Source: Podocnemis expansa
Taxonomy: Eukaryota; Chordata; Testudines; Podocnemididae
Assembly: GCA_007922195.1 (NCBI GenBank)
Contig: ML682122.1
Span: 1,371,147 to 1,435,146, forward strand
Reading direction: 5' to 3'
Length of the DNA: 64,000 nucleotides
Positions 1 through 10,754 of this stretch are shown here, piece after piece. The first letter of the stretch is position 1; each line of letters begins with the position of its first letter. The position numbers and the translations under genes are program-made. The notes below the pieces were generated by a model, which was given only the letters and a program-made list of their open reading frames with translations, was not told the DNA's origin and searched no databases.

Positions 1-179
1 TGCCTGTCCTTCCTGAACAGTCTATACCCATCTATTGCAGAGCTCCAATCATGCAAACTATTCCACCAAATAATGCAATGTAGCTGCTTAATTTTTTCTT
101 TTTCCAATTTTGACCAGGTTTGACCTTCTTCCTCCCAGGATGCATGGGACCCGTGAAGGAAGGGCCAGCCTTTAGTACA

Positions 180-1100
180 CTGTCCAGAAGGTGTTCGAGA
201 GGATAGGGGACCCCCACGCCGAGATCCCTCCATGCTGGTCGGGTGCCGGGGAAAGAGCCCCCATATCAGGCTCTCTAAGAACTGGCTGGGTGTGGGGAAG
301 GGAACCCTGTGCCCGGCTCCCAGTGTGCTGTTTGAGCAGCTGGGGAACACACTCCCATGCCTGGTTCCAGGAGCACTAGCCAGTCTATGGAAGGCACCCC
401 ACCCCGGCCTCTGGGAGTGCTCTGCTGGGCAGTGGGGGAAGGCACCCCAGCACCCAGCTCCTGGCATGCTGGTTGGGTGGCTGGGGAGCACACCCCTGTG
501 CCCGGCTCCAGGAACACTGGCTGGTGCCTGGAAGGCACCAGCATGCCCAACTCCAGGAACAATGGCCAAAGCGGGAAGTGACTCCCACTCCTGGCTCGTA
601 GAGCAATCTGCCAGGCGTGGGGAGAAGGCACCCCTGTGCCTGGCCCCAGAGTGCTTGTTGGGCACTGGGGTAAGGCACCCCTGTGCCTGGCTCCTGGCAC
701 ACTGGCCAGGTGGCAGAAGTCCTTTCTCCCATCGCCGAGATAGTATGCCAGGAGCTGGGCTCGGGTCACTTGTCCCCGTATATGGCAAGTGCTGACAGAG
801 CACGGTACAGAGTGCCTTCTCCCTGCATCCCACCAGCGCTGAGGGAGCTGAGCATGGGGGGTCTCTTTTCCCCACACCCAACCAGTGCTGACAAAGCCGG
901 TCACTGGGGTCCCTTCCCCATGTCCGCCTGAGTGCCTGGGCCTGCAGTGAGGTGGGTGGATGCCTTCTCCCCCATGAGGCTCAGCACACCCAGAGCCAGG
1001 TGGAGGAATGCTCTTCTCTGCTCTCTGGCTCACCATGCAAGAGCCAGGCAGGGGAGTGGGTAGGTGGCATTGAACATCTTGGGGGCCATGTTGCCACATC
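180..1100. repeat. GC-rich degenerate minisatellite, about 48-bp unit
   Basis: A short phrase of the form aaggcacccctgtgcctggctcc, followed by a variable gcacactgg-like part, recurs with many substitutions. Clear unit starts lie near 391, 439, 485, 532, 575, 625 and 673, which gives a spacing of roughly 43-52 bases. Long frames are open on both strands here only because the repeat lacks stop codons. Their translations are proline-, glycine- and tryptophan-rich with no domain, so I call no gene. The block could be the inside of a non-autonomous transposon, but I could not find terminal repeats. Confidence 0.6.
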
Positions 1101-1619
1101 TCCCATGGTGCTCCTCTCCTAAATCAAGTTAATAAATCCTATCCATGGACATACTAGTTTGATTTGCTTTTTCTAGTGGGGACCTGTCAAATAGATTTAA
1201 CTCAAATTGATTTAATGATTTTTATTTTGATTCTTTAAAATCGATATAAGTTAAATCATTTTAACCATGTACGTTTGGATCGAGCCATACATTTTAAGAA
1301 AACTGTGTAATATATCTAATTATGTCTGTGCACCTCCTCACTGTAATACTAAAAGTTTAAGAATAAATAATGCCTTTACTGTGTTAGAACGCCATTACTG
1401 TGAGAAAGATCAGGATTATACTCAGGCAGATGAGAAAATCAAGGTGCTGGTGTTGCAGTACACAATTTGCCCAACAGACAGTGCTACTGTATTGCAATTG
1501 GAGAAGAGTTAGAAAACAGTATGGAAGCTTGAGGAAAGTGACTTTTTCACACTTTTTTTTAAGCTTTGTTAACACTGTAAAATAATTTCATGACTCTTGA
1601 TTACAAGCTAAGAAAAAAA

Positions 1620-2401
1620 GTGTTTTTTTCTCTTTTTTTCCTAAGAAAAATATGTCTTATGTCCCTTCCTAAGAAGAACATTCTACTCATCAGACTCCTG
1701 ATGACTTTCATCACCTCAGTGTTCATCATCATGTAGATCATCAGTTTCAGCATCAAGGTGACTATATGTAAAGGACTGAGACCACCTTGCCACGGGGAAC
1801 TTTTGGAAGGGCTGAGCATAGATAAAGACGAAGGGTATGAATACTAAACACACAACCATGATCTAGATTCCTCAAGAGAATGGAGATTTGTGCTTCCCTT
1901 CCTTTAGGTTTGTCTTGATCTTGACAAAGAGGCTACTTGATCCTGCCATGACTGCAGGGGACTGAACTAGATGACTTCTCATTGTTTCTTTCAGTGTCTG
2001 TGATTCTATAATGGTGTTAAAAATGAAGACAATGAAGATAATTATGGCAAGCACCCCACTTTGAGAGACCACCAGCAGCTCGGTGAAGTAAGTTGCAGTG
2101 TGATGACTTGTGGTAGATTGTATAACATGGCGCACAGAGTGGTAACTGGAGGAAAAGTCCGGTCTGAATAGTAGAGAGAACAAATCCACATGCTTAACAC
2201 TGAACCCATACATATACCCCTGTTCATGATAGTCAAGTATTGCAATGGTTTATTGATGTCCACATACATAGCAGCAGCCATCACTACAAATAAAAGGACT
2301 TTGGCATCATCAATGAAGTGAAAGAAGAATATCTGGAGAATGCAGTAATTGACTGAGGTGGTTTTGCACCAGAAGAGGAAAGTTGACAGCATCTTTGGCA
2401 T
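1620..2401 (-). pseudogene. Olfactory receptor pseudogene (TM3 to TM7 remnant)
   Basis: Read on the minus strand, the segment starting at 2401 (PKMLSTFLFWCKTTSV) matches the start of OR transmembrane helix 3. The family's MAYDRYVAICKPL motif follows as a decayed form, MAAAMYVDINKPLQY. Near 2090 there is a stretch like helix 5 (TELLVVSQSGVLAII). Near 1690-1760 there is a decayed helix-7 signature, LMLKLMIYMMMNTEV, in place of the usual PMLNPxIYSLRN. Frameshifts separate these blocks. A CR1 tail lies inside (about 1865-2015), and the 5' part is cut off at about 2405 by transposon sequence. ORs are seven-helix odorant receptors of olfactory neurons; this copy cannot make one. Confidence 0.85.
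1865..2015 (+). mobile_element. CR1 LINE 3' end inside the OR pseudogene
   Basis: The sequence ggctacttgatcctgcc, then actgaactagatgacttct and tgattctat, is the usual CR1 3' region running into its short tail repeat. It sits between the helix-5 and helix-7 parts of the receptor remnant, so it landed within the gene. CR1 elements insert with little or no target duplication, and none is seen here. Confidence 0.65.
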
Positions 2402-2435
2402 GCTGACTGTAGAATCATTGGCTCTGTCTACTCTA

Positions 2436-2515
2436 AAGGACTCAGTTAAGTCAACTTAATAAGGTGAACTTCAAGTTGACTTAGTCAACTTTGTTAAGTT
2501 GACTTGGAGAGTCTC
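2436..2515. repeat. Palindromic AAGTTGACTTAA array upstream of Harbinger transposase
   Basis: Several copies or near copies of the 12-base palindrome AAGT(C/T)(A/G)ACTTAA occur in about 80 bases (gttaagtcaacttaata, caagttgacttagtc, gttaagttgacttgg). The same motif fills the MITEs at 10378-10713, 34981-35410 and 46459-46993. Here it lies about 170 bases before the transposase remnant, which suggests that those MITEs derive from this Harbinger family. Confidence 0.55.
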
Positions 2516-2686
2516 CATTCAAAATGTCAGTGGACTGCCTGTGTCCCCACTGGTAGTTGCTAGGTTGCCCTAGGAGTGGTGCCTTGTGGGTAGCTGGCCC
2601 ACAGTGCACCACAGAAGTGCTTCCCTCACCTGGCCACTCCTATAAAACAGGAATGACCAGAGCACCTTGCCCATGCATCTGGAAAG

Positions 2687-3510
2687 ATGGAGCCCAAAGA
2701 GGCCATAGACCTCAGCATGCTCCTGCAACTTGTCAGCAGAGTGCTCCACACCAGCCATGTTTTGGCCAGACTTATCTGGCAGCAGAACAGGCGCCACAGT
2801 GCAACTGCCAGCATGGGAGCTGGTCTCAGCCTGACCACTGTGTTGACACTGGCAGCTGCCAAGCTTATAGTGCCCTCCATGCCTTGGGTCATCTGGACAC
2901 AGGAAACCAACAGTGATTAATGGGAGCTGTTCATCCTCACAACCTAGGATGACAACCAGTGGCTTCAGAACTTCTACACGAAGAAGAACACCTCCCTTGA
3001 TTTAGCCACCAAACTCATCCTGGTTCTGCAATGCACCGACAGCTGGTTCCAAGCCACCCTGTCTGTGGACAAGTGAATGACTATTGTGTTCTGGCAGCTG
3101 GCAGCTGTGGACTGCAACCGCTTCGTTGCTCACTAGTTTGAGATCGGCAAGTCTACTTTGGGGGCTGTCCCAAGGCAGGTCTCCAGGACCATCAACAGAG
3201 TCTTGCTTGGCCGCCTTGTCACCCAGGTCAACCTGCAGGACACCCTGGACAGCTTTGTTGGACTCAGGGTCACCAACGGTGGAGGCATTGTGGATTGTAC
3301 CCACATCCCCATCCAAGCCCCAGACCACTGGCCTGCAGCCTACACCAATAGGAAGGGCTGCCACTCAGTGGTGCTGCAAATCCTCTTCAGTGATTGGGGG
3401 CTGTTCACCAACTTCTTCATGGGCTGGTCAGAGAATGCACATGACACTCGCATGCTCGGGAACTCTGGCCTGTACCACTGCATGCAGGAAAGCACCTTCT
3501 TCCTGGACTG
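2687..3510 (+). pseudogene. PIF/Harbinger transposase remnant (HARBI1-like)
   Basis: The reading MEPKEAIDLSMLLQLVSRVL begins at 2687, and after stops and frame changes the frame open from about 3158 holds the nuclease core. Visible are GIVDCTHIPIQAP (first catalytic Asp), YTNRKGCHSVVLQ and GWSENAHDTRMLGNSGLY (second catalytic Asp). These are hallmarks of the DDE nuclease of PIF/Harbinger transposons and of the domesticated vertebrate gene HARBI1. The third acidic residue is not seen, because the sequence ends near 3510 at a Penelope-like tail. In-frame stops (for example around 2918, 2947 and 3075) show it is dead. A functional host HARBI1 is excluded by the stops and the truncation. Confidence 0.85.
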
Positions 3511-3556
3511 GACTCGTTTGTTTTACTGAACTAGACTAAAATGGCTGTTCTTTTGG
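3506..3556 (+). mobile_element. Penelope-like/SINE-type tail fragment
   Basis: The string tcgtttgttttactgaactagactaaaatggct, then ttttggaactt, matches the 3' block repeated at 16688-16743, 50173-50225 and, more loosely, 6070-6120. It directly truncates the Harbinger transposase, so it inserted into it or was joined by deletion. Confidence 0.5.
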
Positions 3557-5270
3557 AACTTGAAAAAAGCCAATATTTCTTGCAAAAGCTTTCAAAGGAG
3601 AAAATAGATATTTTTGGTTAAAAATTCTTGTATCAGGGAATTATTATTTTTAACTAAATGAGATTTTAATATTCATGTTGTCATTGTGTGAGACCAATTT
3701 ATTATGCTGACAACATTTGCACAGACATTTTAATTTTGGGACACTATTTTAAAAAAATCAAAGTTTATGTATACTTCTATCATTTTTTCTTTAGTTATTA
3801 ATTTATCTAGTTGTTGTTGTTATTGTTACTATTGTTCATAGTCTCCTGTTCATTTTCTCTTCCATTTTTACCTGGCTATTTTGGGAAAAGGGAAAAATAT
3901 GTGAGAAGGTGAGAAAAATAATTTTAATTCACTTTTTCCCAACTAGAAAGTCTAAAGATTGAAAATTTTAGATTCTAGGTTTTATAAAAGAAAAACTTTT
4001 CAATGACAGATTAGGAAGCATTGTTAATTGTTAAAGAAAGAACGAAAGCAAGCAAGCAAGCAAGCAAGATTTTCCTATGTACAATATGTTGATGAAATAA
4101 TGTATTCACTTATTTGGCTATCTGTTTCTCTAAAAGAATGTCAAAGCACTCTGAAGGGTCATGAGATGTTGTGAGTGACATGGGGAAGGGAGTTCCTGTG
4201 TGTTAGCCAATAGCTTTGGGGAGCAATATTCAGTTTCTACCTCGCCATAGACTTTTTCTCCTTGGACAAGTCACATTTTCATGATGTGTGGTTTCCAAAG
4301 AGAAAAAGGGATGTATGTGAGTGATTACCCCTGATCTTCCCACTGATCAGATGATTCTTCACCTCTCAAGCGTCCTTTGAAAACTACATATTCTGAGACT
4401 GTTTCCTTTTCTGAGATGGAGATAATGTGTCAGTTCCCCCACCTGGCAGAAGGTTCTGTGCTTAGCAGGGGCACTGCTGGATAGCAAAAAGACCCGGGAC
4501 ACAGGCCCACAGGCTCCACCTGTGCTAGATCCTGCCCCTGTCATGGGTTCACCCCCAATAAGCCACACCGACAACAGACACCCCACCCCACCCCATGACC
4601 CAGCAGGCCCTACCCCTATCTTGGGTCCACTTGAAACTGAAATTCACATGGAATATTTTGAAGTGGTGAAGTTTCACATGAAATGGAAATTTTGGAAACA
4701 TGGAAATGTGATCTTTCTGAAAGTAAATATGCTCCCTGGGGCCATGCCAGCTGATGACTAAAATTGAAGTCGTCAGTTTCTAGCCAGCAGCTGTCTAGGC
4801 ACCAAAGCAGTCTGACCATGTAGATTACCGTGGATTATCCTGGTCCAGAGTATTTAGCCTCTGTACCACTCTCCCACCACACAGAGGCCCCATGCCATGT
4901 TGTGATACAAAAACTCCTTCATACTCCTCTGCAAAAAAAACTGTAAAATGAGCAATCATTCACGTCCAGTTTTCCCTACAAATGAATCAAGGTGCTGGCA
5001 ATATCCTCTTAAATGCTCACAGACCATGTGAGGACATATAAAAATTCTCCTCCTCTGACAAGGCATATCATTCCCTATTTCCTATAGGTTTCTGTTGCTA
5101 AACATCAGGAGTCAGGGAGATCAGAAAATAGGAGTGGGAAGGAGGGTGGTGGATCAGCCCATCCCTGGGGTTTCCAGTCAACTTGTTTAGATTCTCCAGG
5201 TACTGGAGAATTGGATGGCATCTGGGTGCCCAAATGAAAGATGACACCCTGCTGACCCACACAGAAGACA
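3557..5270. other. Non-coding stretch, no gene seen
   Basis: AT-rich to about 4500, with a short AAGC microsatellite at 4046-4068, then mixed composition. No long frame has recognisable domains. Short frames around 4359-4819 and 5105-5661 have no family resemblance. A hAT-type left terminus (gtggttctcaagctttt) may begin near 5280, without a matching right end. Confidence 0.4.
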
Positions 5271-5934
5271 CCTACCGCTGTGGTTCTCAAGCTTTTAAAA
5301 TAGAGCCCATGCCTCCCCTGAACTTTGCTGTAATGCTTGCCCTCTAGTCTGAGTGGCAGCATGAGATTGTGGAGCAGGGGAGTGGAGGGATGGCAGCACA
5401 GCAGCTGCAATTTGCCATTCTGGGATGCTTATACCACATGGCAGGAAATTTAAAAAGGCTCTGACCCTCTCCCAGCTTCCAGGTGTATGCAACCCAGGTA
5501 GAGGAAGTTGTGGAATTCATGAGGCAAGCAGGCAGGCTGGCTGGGGCTGCCAGTGTGGTGCTGTGAGCAGGGTCACACCAAATTGGCAGACCCAGCCAGA
5601 CAGCCAGACTGCCTGCCTTCTGCCTCCCCCACAAATAGCCAAAGAGAGGACATCAAACTGAACTGAAAACAAGGTAGAAAAGATTCCTGCAATATTCCTC
5701 CCACCCTGTCTTTAGCTCCTGCCAGACTCCCAATCCCCTTTCTGGAGAAACAAAGCAGAGAGGACATAGCAGCAAAAACAAAGTAAGCCCACTCTTACAG
5801 GAAAGAGTGAATCCAAACTAAAAATACAGTGTTACTGGGATCACACTATCCATTGCCAGACAGACAATATTACAGGAATTCACAATAATGTACAGCAACT
5901 GTAAAACAAGCAAGACATCTAGTGGCACTTTCAA

Positions 5935-6125
5935 AGAGTAACAAATATATTTATTGCTAGAGCTTTTGTGGGTGAAATCCCACTTTGTCAGACACTTGAA
6001 AATGGTTTCCAAATGGGATTTCGCTCATGTGATAAATAAATGTATTACTCCTTAAAAGTACCATAGGACTCTTCTATTTTTACTGGATTAGAGTAACATG
6101 GCTACTCCCCTGGAACTTTTCAGTA
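5935..6125. mobile_element. Penelope-like element, inverted pair of hammerhead-like motifs
   Basis: On the minus strand, 5995-5955 reads ctgacaaagtggga, a loop, then cccacaaaagctc. This resembles a hammerhead ribozyme core: CTGANGA, hairpin stem II, (G/A)AAA, short stem III. Just to the right, on the plus strand, comes a partial copy (aaatgggatttcgctcatgtgataaataaatg) followed by the family tail (ttaaaagtaccataggactc, then attagagtaacatggctac). The head-to-head layout is seen again at 49830-50228 and 56990-57175. Penelope-like retroelements are known to carry hammerhead motifs in their terminal repeats; assigning this family to them is my inference. Confidence 0.55.
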
Positions 6126-7280
6126 AAAGGATGGTTAACTTTGTGGCATGCTGCCTGGTAGGTGTACTTATGCTGCGCACAATTCATAGGAGGGCAAAAC
6201 TGAAGAGCAGCATAAATAGTGACATTAAGTAGCAACATTATTGGTAGGTAAAGCCTCACTTATGATCTCCCAACAGAACTCTCAAATCTCAGGAATTTTT
6301 CCCCCCGGCCCAGTCTGCTAATATTTGCTCAGTCTTCTGTAGCCGCAATGGAGGGACACAGATAAAAGGAATAGAATCTACCTTTAAATAATCTGTTAGG
6401 CAACATTGTGTATCTGTTCTTTAATATCATAACTGAAATATTTAACTCAGTTTAATAGTCATTATAACCAATATTTAACAAAGCTCCATATTGTAAATTT
6501 GGAACTTATTTTACATTCATGATGAAATTTAAGATGTAACACAGTGTAATTTCATTTAAATATGTATGAAGAAGGTGTGTGAATGAAGGGTCTCTGTGAT
6601 GGGATCAGCTGACACCAGCCTCTCCTGATGAATTGCAAGTACCACCTTAATATATGAACAATTCAAACTAATCTCTCAAAAACAAGAAGAAAAATCCACC
6701 CCAGAAAGAGCAAAACAAAATACAAGATTCAAGTCATGTCTGCAAATGACTGGTGATGAATGATTATCAGACAGGAGCTTTGAGGCAGCAAGACACAGCA
6801 AGCCCCATACACTCACATGAGACTCAGCAAGTACAAAACACATGAAATTTTTGTGTCTCATTCTCCAACTGTTATCTTAGAGCACCGGACTAATGACCTA
6901 GAGAGATCTTGCTCCCTCCTTGTGACCAGCTTAGTTGCCCACTGGGCTAGCTCTAGCAACACGTAAAAGGACTGGTAATTATATCATGCCACTTTCCAAA
7001 ATTTCATGCGTATCAAAGTATGTGTCTGGTTTTTTTTGCCATTTTCACATTTACAAATAAATGTGGCATATTGTTTTATCCCCTGAATAAGATCCTACTA
7101 GTCTTTTCTAACAATTCCATTTCCTCTGTTATACCAAAAGGGCACCTACTAAAATGATGTGCAACAAGAACACCCAAAAGAAAAGACTAGCAGGATCTTA
7201 TTCAGGGGACAAGGCAATATGCCACATTTATTGTAAATAAGTAAGAATAACAAAAAGCAGTCTCTCTCTCACACACACAA
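6126..7280. other. Non-coding stretch, no gene seen
   Basis: Low-GC sequence with no recognisable coding frame. An imperfect inverted relation is visible between 7080-7110 (ccctgaataagatcctactagtcttttc) and 7170-7205 (aaaagactagcaggatcttattcagggg), flanking about 70 bases, so 7080-7210 is a small hairpin or the ends of an unclassified short inverted-repeat element. A short TC/AC simple repeat lies at 7260-7280. Confidence 0.45.
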
Positions 7281-7281
7281 G

Positions 7282-7633
7282 GGGTGTGTTCACACCGTAG
7301 TCTTATTTCGAAACAACAGAGGTTGTTTCGAAATAAGAAACGCCATGTTCACACAACATACCATTGTTTCAAAACAATGTGTTCCGTTGTTTCAATATTC
7401 TTTCAAAACGATTGTTTCAAAACAATCCAGTCAGAACATGCTATTTCAAAACGATGGTGACTCGTTTCGAAATAACTGTTGTCCGAACGTGCTATTTTGC
7501 TTTGAGCTTTTTTCCTTAATTTGAATTAACATTTTCTTAATTCGAATTAACTTATTTCAGAATAACGCCTTATTTTGATACAAGTTGTTTCGAAACAACT
7601 TGTATCGAAATAACCCTGTGTGTGAACATAGCC
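7282..7633. mobile_element. MITE with TTTCGAAATAA palindrome array
   Basis: The left end gggtgtgttcacac and the right end gtgtgtgaacatagcc are imperfect inverted repeats, and the three bases aag flank both ends. The inside carries many copies and near copies of a palindromic block based on TTTCGAAA (ttatttcgaaacaac, gtttcgaaataag, tgtttcaaaacaat, tcgtttcgaaataac, caacttgtatcgaaataac). The termini resemble those of the AAGTCGACTTAA MITEs (ggctatgtctacact), so both look like non-autonomous elements of one superfamily, probably PIF/Harbinger given the 3-base flank. No protein is encoded. Confidence 0.7.
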
Positions 7634-8430
7634 AAGAAGTTCTGCAACCTGGTGGCCAACTAGGCTGGGCACAAGGAAAGAGCTAGGCCTCTGTTGGTCG
7701 TAAATCCAATGCTTCAAGATGACAGCTGCAGAATTAGACCTCAAAGTCTTTATGTTCTTATTCATCTTTTATAATTGCTGGCCCTTATGTAAGTCTATGG
7801 GATTTGCTATGTCATGTTGCACTCAGGCTTTGTGTGAGATCATTGGTCACCATTCACTTGCAGGCTTGATTGTACTTTGTTCTTTTGTTTCTGGGTGGCT
7901 CCTTCTGTTTGCTTTAATCAGAGATGTCTGCATTGTTTGGCTAGGTAGATGGTAATTGTGCTGCATCAAGACAGGCTGGAAATTGAGACTGGTCCCTTCA
8001 CACACACACCCCCTTCATTCACACATTTAAATGAACACACACAGCATATGCCTAAACCAGGTTTCATCAAGTATACAAAATGGAGTACAATGTTTAAGCA
8101 GGAGTTCCAAACTGGCAATATGGAGTTTTGTTGGACATTGGTTATAGTGCCTATTAGTCAGGGTTACAGAATTATTTTACTTAGGACACTATAGGACATA
8201 TAAACAACATTAATTAACATGTACTTTAAAGATAAATACAATTAATTATTTCTGTTCCTCCATATTATTTGTCCCTGCCCCACACCTCCAGTCACTCTCT
8301 GCTTAATGTAGAACAATCAAACACAGAACAATTTCAAGCACAGGATAAATACTAGGCACAGCATATGGTGGTGTTCAGCAGAATTCAACTTTACAAATAA
8401 TATCACTGTGGATGAGGTTACCCTCCCAGA
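7634..8430. other. Non-coding stretch, no gene seen
   Basis: Two short frames at 7719-7955 and 7949-8194 have hydrophobic runs but no recognisable family, and no splice or promoter context that I can support. I make no gene call. Confidence 0.35.
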
Positions 8431-9637
8431 CCACCTGCTGCCCCAGCCTCACAACTGAGGAAACAAGGCAAGGGGAGGAGGCCCCATGGTTGTGCCAGGC
8501 CATCCCCACCACCACGTGAGACCCTGTGGTCAGACCAGGCAGCTCCACCACCTGGGCATGTGGTGAGAGCAGGAGACCCCAGGCCAGGCCAGCCCTCACA
8601 CATGGGCATGGGGAGAGGGCAGGAGACCCCGGGGGGGACCAGGGCAGCACCATTGTCTGGGCATTAGATGCGGGCAGGACACTCTGGTTTCGCACCCGAG
8701 TCTCGCCCCCTGAGCTGTGGGGGGCTCCATGGCCAGGGCTGCATCACAGCAGCCTGGCCATCAACCTGATCCCCAGGGACCCAAGGCCGAGGGATGGTCC
8801 CTGGCTCACCAGCCTTCTGCTGGCCTGACTCTGGCCTGGACAGAGGCTGAGGAACATCCCTTGGCCCACCCGGGGCTCATGTGAGGGGCTCCATTCCCAG
8901 GCCACCCACCCCTGAGGCTCATAGGCCATGGGGGAGTCCCTGCTACAGGCAATGGGGAGACACTCATGGACCCAGCTGGGACCTAGAAGCCACAAGGGAA
9001 TGCCCCCAGCCCAAGGGTACCCCCTGTTAATCCCACCTGGGCCCCAGGAGCCTAGGGACACCCCCACCAGTCCCACATGGGCCCCAGAGGTTTGGAGGCA
9101 CCCCTACCCATCCCACGCAGGGCCTGGTGGCTTATTGGCACCCCCATAGCCCCACCAGGGTCCCAAAGGCCTGGGAGAATCCCCCACCCCACCTGCAGCC
9201 CAGAGGCCAGGGACTAATTCCCTGCGTCCACCCACGGGCTGGAGCCCATGCAGGGAAGCCCCTCTTGGCCCCAGGCAGCCCTTCCTCCCCCCCAACCCCA
9301 CCTGACCATGGCCTCCAGTCCCTCCCAAACTCCTACCTGCTCTGTCCTGTGGAGAGAAGCCCATGCTGGAACTGCTGCATCTGTTTGAAACTCCCTCCCT
9401 CCCCTCCCCTCCTTTCCTCTCCTCGCCCCTGGCTGAGCCACAGACACTGCTGCAGCATGTGGGCGGCGGAGGGGCAGCTGCAGCTCAGAGGCTCAATGAG
9501 CTCTCTTTTGCCCTGCACTGCCCGGGACTGGCCCCATCTCCCTTCACCAGCACTGTGGGTCCAGGGAAAAGATTGGGGGCACAGCCGGGGAGATTCGGGG
9601 CATGGGTCCCCTGTGCCCCATGCCAGCGACGCCCCTG
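8430..9637. mobile_element. GC-rich block with minisatellite, ending in a hAT-type terminus
   Basis: Base composition jumps to high GC at about 8430. Between about 8880 and 9240 a unit of roughly 50-56 bases recurs (cccacctgggccccaggagcctagggacacccccaccagt and variants). The block ends at 9622-9637 with gccagcgacgcccctg. This is the reverse complement of the terminus caggggcgt(t/c)gctg that bounds the hAT element at 44934-45477, so the block is probably a related non-autonomous hAT. I could not find its left terminus, so the left boundary is only a composition change. Confidence 0.5.
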
Positions 9638-9689
9638 GCGCTTAGGATGGAAGAATTCTGTTCACTGCTACAGATAGGGGACAAACTGA

Positions 9690-10754
9690 CTAGAGAGCAG
9701 GTCAGCAGAAAAGGACCTGTAAATTGTGGTGGATAAAAAAGCTGTATATGAGTCAGTGTGCCTTTATTGCTGTGAAGGCTAATGACCTACTTGGGATGCA
9801 CCAGTAGGAGCATTGTAAGCATACTGAGATAACTGATTACTCTTGTCTATTTGTCTATATCTGGAATATTATTTTCCAGGTCTGGGCCCCCAATTCTAAA
9901 AGTAAAAGGACAAATAATAAAGAGTCCATCAGAAAGAAACAAAAGTGATTAGGTAGTTAGAGCACATGATTCATGAGGAGAGGCTGTGGGAACTAACCCT
10001 TTTTTAGTCTCCACCAGAGAAGAGTGAGGTGGGATTTTATAACACCTTTCAACTATCTGAAGTGAGGCTGCTGAGGGGATGGTTCTAGGCTGTTTCTAGT
10101 GTTGGCAGATGGCAGAAGATGGAACAGTGGTCTCAAGTTGCAATATGGGAAGCCTAGGCTAGATATTATTTGGCTTTTTGTTTTGTTTTGTTTTTTGTTT
10201 TGTTTTTAACTGGGAGGGGGTGAAGTACTGGAATGGGTTACTTGGAAAGGTGTTGGAATCTCCATCCTTAGAGGTTTATAAGGCCCAGATTTACATAGCC
10301 ATGGCAAGGATGAATTAGTTGGGATTGGTCCTGCTTTGAAAAGAGTGTTGTACAAGTTCACCTCCTGAGGTCCCTATGGCTATGTCTACACTACAAATGC
10401 TAAGTTGACTTTATTAATTCATGAAGTTGACTTTAAATGGGTCCCCTGGCTTAAGTCAACTTTATAAAATTCGACTTCCGTGGCCTCACTGCACTAAATC
10501 AACTTTATTAAGTTGACTTTAATGTCCATGTTGTGTTAATTTGACTTAATAAAGTTGACTAAACCCTTAAAGTCGACTTTAAGGGCAGGAATTATTAAGT
10601 CAACTTAAAGAAGCCCTTAAGTCAACTTAATGTACTCCAGATGTGGGCAGGGCTTTGTTTAAGTTGACTTCAGGGGCTTTAAGTTGAGTTAAACCTATAG
10701 TGTAGACACACCCTTTGAACCCTAATCATCTGGGATTCTGGGATCCTCTAGGAG
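9690..10754 (+). mobile_element. CR1 LINE 3' remnant, split by a MITE
   Basis: Decayed CR1 3' sequence is recognisable from gaggagaggctgtgggaactaaccc (about 9973) through tggaatctccatccttagaggt and tgagttagttgggattggtcctgct-like text to cacctcctgaggtccct near 10375. The MITE at 10378-10713 then interrupts it, and the tail resumes as tttgaaccctaatcatctgggattctggg. No open frame remains. A TTTTG-rich simple repeat at 10172-10208 sits within it. Confidence 0.65.
10378..10713. mobile_element. MITE with AAGTCGACTTAA palindrome array (Harbinger-like)
   Basis: The ends ggctatgtctacacta and tagtgtagacacaccc are inverted repeats. Inside are about ten exact or near copies of a palindrome based on TTAAGT(C/T)(A/G)ACTTAA, in either half-site form (aagttgacttt, aagtcaactttat, aagtcgactttaag). 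It lies exactly between two halves of a CR1 3' tail, so its boundaries are defined by the host copy. The immediate flanks (tat and ttt) fit an imperfect 3-base duplication at best. No coding capacity. Confidence 0.75.

Noticed and set aside
275..1099. Minus-strand 274-codon frame as a gene
   Set aside because: It lies wholly in a degenerate GC-rich tandem repeat, has a competing frame on the other strand and no domain.
9127..9645. 172-codon plus-strand frame as a gene
   Set aside because: Proline-rich translation of a GC-rich minisatellite ending in a hAT terminus; no domain or conserved motif.
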